64,000 nucleotides of DNA. It comes from Cylicocyclus nassatus (lineage: Eukaryota; Nematoda; Chromadorea; Rhabditida; Strongylidae). The stretch lies in assembly GCA_958299035.1 (NCBI GenBank), contig CATQJL010000223.1, positions 74,665,600 to 74,729,599 on the forward strand, given 5' to 3'. The translations under genes and the position numbers were made by a program. Position 1 is the stretch's first letter. Each line of letters begins with the position of its first letter. Below are positions 60,676 through 64,000 of this stretch, piece after piece. The notes under the pieces are model-generated. The model had not been told where the DNA came from, searched no databases, and saw nothing but the letters and a program-made list of their open reading frames with translations.

Positions 60676-60753
60676 GTCATGGTCTAGCGGTTTAGTGATA
60701 GGATCTTTACGCTAGACCATACAGGTTCGAGTCCCTGCTTCAACGTCGCTTTT
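60676..60753 (+). other. tRNA-like sequence / tRNA pseudogene with Pol III boxes
   Basis: TAGCGGTTTAGTG resembles a tRNA A box. GGTTCGAGTCC at 60724-60734 is a perfect B box, and a TTTT run follows at 60750-60753. The acceptor and T stems do not pair well, and CATGGTCTAGCG at the start is mirrored by CGCTAGACCAT, so it does not fold as a standard tRNA. A SINE head or tRNA pseudogene is more likely. Confidence 0.55.
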
Positions 60754-61010
60754 GCAGCAAAGTGCTTAACAGCTTCTCAAGCAAACTTCGAGCTTGAGAG
60801 TTGGAATTCGGAATTACGAAAACGGAACTCAGAGTTTCAATAAGCGTAACTCAGAGTTTCAAAAACGGGACTCAGAGTTGTCTCTGAGTTAACGCAGAGC
60901 TTTAAACTCGAAGTTTCGACCAGATTACTACCGACCCTGCATTTCATGGAAGTTCGAGATGGCTTTGTGCACACCTTATCTATATTTGGCTTCACCCGCA
61001 AATAATCCAG

Positions 61011-61216
61011 TGGCCGTATTCGTCAACGAACTCAATGGGCTCCGCAACCCAGCGGTTTCGCGATTTCGTGATTTCGCGGACCCACAGACTAGGATCGACA
61101 TTCATTTCAAGCACTGCTGGGCTCGCTAACCCACTAGATTCGTGAATACCGGTTTCGTGGGTTAAGCCTATCCAGTGGGTTCCGGAACCCACTGGGTAAG
61201 TTGCTAAATACGACCA
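61011..61216. mobile_element. MITE with TGGCCGTATT / AATACGACCA ends
   Basis: The left end TGGCCGTATTCGTCAACGAA pairs imperfectly with the right TTGCTAAATACGACCA. Inner CAATGGGCTCCGCAACCCA pairs with GGGTTCCGGAACCCACTGGG. About 206 bp; its right half recurs at 44698-44815. Confidence 0.7.
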
Positions 61217-61866
61217 CAGGATTTGATGTTGATTTTGAGTCATTTAAGCCATAAAGTTGAAAAGAATGACTCATTATGGGTTCAAACTGGATCTTAACAT
61301 TTGGTTCAAAAATGGCCTACACTCTTATTTGTCACCGTCGAATATGATCTAAGAGTTCTAAATGAACAGCTGAAAACAGGGATCTTTACCACAAACCTTG
61401 AGCAGAAAACGATTAACTTAAGCTTAAATTTCTAAAAAAACGAGACTAAGGGATTGATGATCTAGTCAGAAATGAGATAAAATGCAGTTACTGCATGCAC
61501 GTTTTTCTATTTCAAAAACCTTCTTGCATTTGTAATGTAAGATCTGCACTAAAAAAATTATTACCCTAATTTCACGCGTACAAGGCGCACCTTTTTCGAT
61601 ATTTCGACTAAGCCCCTCAGCCGCTTTAAATTATTTCGGAAAGCGATCCTTATGCCACACGATTCTCTTAAGCAATATACAACAAGGCATAGGGTGCCTT
61701 GATTGCAAAGTTCTTTGGCGTATTTGGGCTGGTCAATTTTGGAAAAAAAATCCCCCCACCTTGTACTTGTGAAATTAGGGTAAATCAATCATATAGTTGA
61801 AATAAATGAGGAAGGGACAAAAAACGAGCTCAGTAAACGGGTATACACCTGCCCTGAATGGTTGCT

Positions 61867-62420
61867 GCTTGAAAGAAAGCTTCATATTCTGAAGCTCCAG
61901 ATAACTGGATTTCACGCTGTCTACCTGTCCATAAGTATTCCTAATATACTTCACTATGAACAAGTTGAACAGGAGCGAGAAGCTGTACGAACCGCATTTT
62001 CGAGCTTTTGTATGATCCCTGATGATCCCCGGCGCTTTTCTTAAAGTCATTTTTCTTTCTCCGAAGTTAACGAAAACCTTTCAAAGTTGTACTGAACATC
62101 TAACACAACAGTGCTAAGCATGTTGCTGATGAGAACAAATGAATTTTTAAAAAATCGAATTTTTCGGTAAACCCCAAATTTCGACCTGTGGATCATGAAA
62201 ATTTCATGACTTCAAAACATCACTTGTTCTTATCAGCAACATGCTCAGCATTGTTGGGTGAGATAATCTGCACAAAGATCATACAAAAGCTGGAAAATGC
62301 GGTTCGTACAGCTTCTCGCTCCTGTTCAACATGTTCATAGTGAAGGATAGTAGGAATACTTACTACACAACATGAAATCCAGGTATATGGAGTTTTGAAA
62401 TATCAAGCTTTCTTTTGAGC
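61867..62420. mobile_element. Foldback MITE, about 180-bp arms
   Basis: GCTTGAAAGAAAGCTT at 61867 pairs with AAGCTTTCTTTTGAGC ending at 62420. Further in, TGAACAGGAGCGAGAAGCTG pairs with its complement near 62317, and ATGTTGCTGATGAGAACAA with its complement near 62225. No target duplication was identified. Confidence 0.78.
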
Positions 62421-64000
62421 TGCCATCCCCTCCCCGCGGCGATGTTAGTGCATGCGGTCCTAAGACTCGCAAACTTCCATATGCTGACTGCATCTGACAT
62501 CAGACAACTGCTTGAAATCTTACATAGACCCATGGCGTACCGATGAGAGAGAAAGGAAATTTTTTTTGAAAATTACTTACTGTATCATAACAATGTAAAA
62601 GTGAGTTACGCATACTTGTAATCAATCGAAATAATTTTTCGAGTTTCTAAAAATTCAGGTTAGTCTTGTAAGAAAATCTTTTCGAGGACTGGCTGCCGCC
62701 AAATCCTCTTTCTCTGAAATTTCGGCTTGCAACCCCGCAAAAATTCTGCGAAGATTAAATCAATTTGAGTGCGTGGTTATGCCATGCACTTTCATCCAAA
62801 AAAATCTTATGCTCTCTCCCCCCCCCCCCCCCCTTCTCCCCCCAACGGAAATCCGAGGATCACTGAAAGAAACCGATTGGAGACTCATGACTAAGCCATT
62901 GCCCGAGGAAAAATATAAACGGGTAACCGAGAAATTCAAATGTAAAATAAGCTTAAAAGATACGACTGGTCAGCTTGCGAAGGTTATAGTACTGGGCGAT
63001 CATTGATATTTCCAGTCGCGAATGTATTAGGTGATACCGTTTGAACCATGACTTGATTGGGAACCCCAAAATTCTGCATGAGATGTTTGACGTTTAAATA
63101 CAGTCAGAACATGTATAAACATTGATATCTCGATGAAGGCCTTGTGGGCATCACCCTGCATGATATCCTCTGTTTGGTACTTTTGATCAGCTTCCTAGAA
63201 CTACTGATGGAGTGGTGCCATAAATACCAGATGCTCAACATTTGTAGGAAAGATGCTTTTGCTCTTAATAAATTTGCGCGGTGGAGTTGCCGCCTCATTA
63301 TCTACCTTATGCTGATATGCCAAGAAAGTGCGTAACGGTTCCTGTCAGAATGGAAATCAAAGATAGCCCTGCTCGCCCTTACAGCATAATCCACAAAAGA
63401 AGAAAACACCGGCAATCCTCAAATCTGAAAAGAATTTTTGTCAGTGAATTTATGCGTTATGGAGCAAGGACCCAAGGGCGCGGCACGGAATAATGTGCTA
63501 GGCTCTCCAAGAACAGATTTTCTGAATCAGGTACTTACATCTCTTTGGTATTAATGAGATGGAATCAGTACTTTGCTTTTGAAATTGGGCGCTTCGGTTG
63601 CTCAATCCGCTCCTGCAATATACTCAAAATAGAAAAAGCGACGACTAGGCTGGTCCGCCGACATTTACGATTGTAACGATGTTATATATAGACGCCAGTC
63701 CAAAACATGGCTTCGGTTTTGCGATAAGCTTGGAGTAATCTCCTCCGCGTATACCGACTCTATCCGCTCATAATTCTAACACGTTGCTCTTCCGACGTCT
63801 AATGCAACATTGAAGAAATGAGTGGCACATAAATCGAAGTGGATGGTGGCGATAGCGAAATCGAGCCTACCACGATTTTTTTGGGATCGAAGCCAGAAGG
63901 TGGCGTTCGAAAGTTTATTTCATATATGGGCTTGCTTTGCTCTATCGAATGGTTCCCTGGACCCTTACTGAAATATGGGCTGTATGAATTATCGCCGTAA
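62421..64000. other. Right edge: repeat debris, no supported gene
   Basis: Around 62600-62860, TTGTAATCAAT, CTAAAAATTCAGGTTAGTCT and a poly-C run (62818-62834) look like a decayed copy of the hAT MITE at 12201-12468. The short plus-strand frames at 62773-63006, 63144-63335 and 63281-63493 match no family I know. Confidence 0.4.
63890..64000. mobile_element. Mariner-type MITE, cut by the window end
   Basis: Read in complement, TTACGGCGATAATTCAT, then CATTCGATAGAGC and AAGCAAGC follow the same order as the arm of the element at 7603-8553. The terminal TTAGGTTG lies beyond the window. Confidence 0.6.

Larger units (their letters stand above)
59367..60936. mobile_element. Composite foldback with minisatellite core
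   Basis: The left end GGGTCGGTAGTAA...TCGAAACT is mirrored by AGTTTCGACCAGATTACTACCGACCC at the right. Just inside both ends are clusters of AACTCAGAGTT/AACTCTGAGTT words (59404-59440, 59598-59670, 60815-60900). The middle is a 126-bp tandem array and a tRNA-like sequence. About 1.57 kb; no protein is encoded. Confidence 0.7.

Noticed and set aside
60676..60753. Functional tRNA gene
   Set aside because: The B box is perfect but the acceptor and T stems do not pair and an internal mirror competes, so only a tRNA-like call is justified.
63144..63493. Overlapping short plus-strand frames near the right edge
   Set aside because: No domain, no consistent splice joins and neighbouring repeat debris; could be part of a gene beyond the window but cannot be supported.

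Overview
The window looks like nuclear DNA of a nematode, most likely a clade V rhabditid/strongylid such as a hookworm relative. The base composition is AT-rich. The real genes are split by introns that are often only 47-65 bp, with TTTCAG-like acceptors. The repeats include an RTE-type non-LTR retrotransposon, mariner-type MITEs with TTAGGTTG ends, Helitrons and hAT/PIF-like MITEs. No bacterial features, rRNA genes or CRISPR arrays were seen. The species call is inference.

Protein-coding content is sparse. I reconstructed three complete paralogous genes, all on the minus strand, from spliced exons: 13188-11103 (228 aa), 27936-24817 (234 aa) and 53078-49175 (228 aa). All encode GNAT-fold N-acetyltransferases of the nematode arylalkylamine/dopamine N-acetyltransferase-like type. 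Each has six exons with the same intron phases. Exons 1, 2, 4 and 5 are exactly the same length (109, 97, 145 and 115 nt) in all three. This is an old tandem gene array pushed apart by transposons. A two-exon fragment of the coatomer beta' subunit (COPB2) lies at 22270-21777 on the minus strand; it has an in-frame stop and no downstream exons, so it is a pseudogene.

Most of the rest is transposon-derived. In order: a GTGTCCC foldback and a Helitron (223-1765); a hAT MITE (3690-4038); a 5.1 kb foldback with about 1.1 kb arms and two unrelated MITEs in its spacer (4860-9980); GNAT gene 1 with a hAT MITE in an intron; mariner MITEs (13.8-16.6 kb); hairpins, foldbacks and the COPB2 pseudogene (18.1-23.1 kb); GNAT gene 2; a mariner element interrupted by a decayed RTE retrotransposon (28.4-30.5 kb); a palindromic Helitron (33.6 kb); a 4 kb near-complete palindrome with a Helitron copy in each arm (34384-38347); a mariner MITE with a near-perfect hairpin at one end (39.2-40.3 kb); a CR1-like retrotransposon relic (42.4-43.7 kb); another mariner MITE (45.9-46.8 kb); a near-perfect hairpin (47.8-48.2 kb); GNAT gene 3 with two MITEs in intron 2; a gene-poor stretch (53-59 kb); and a composite element with a 126-bp minisatellite and a tRNA-like sequence (59.4-60.9 kb), followed by more MITEs.

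The strongest novelty candidates are structural: the large palindromes, the near-perfect hairpins beside transposon ends, and the composite minisatellite element. No new multi-gene system could be supported. Exon boundaries were assigned by hand from reading frame, GT/AG sites and cross-comparison of the three paralogues, and need transcript confirmation.
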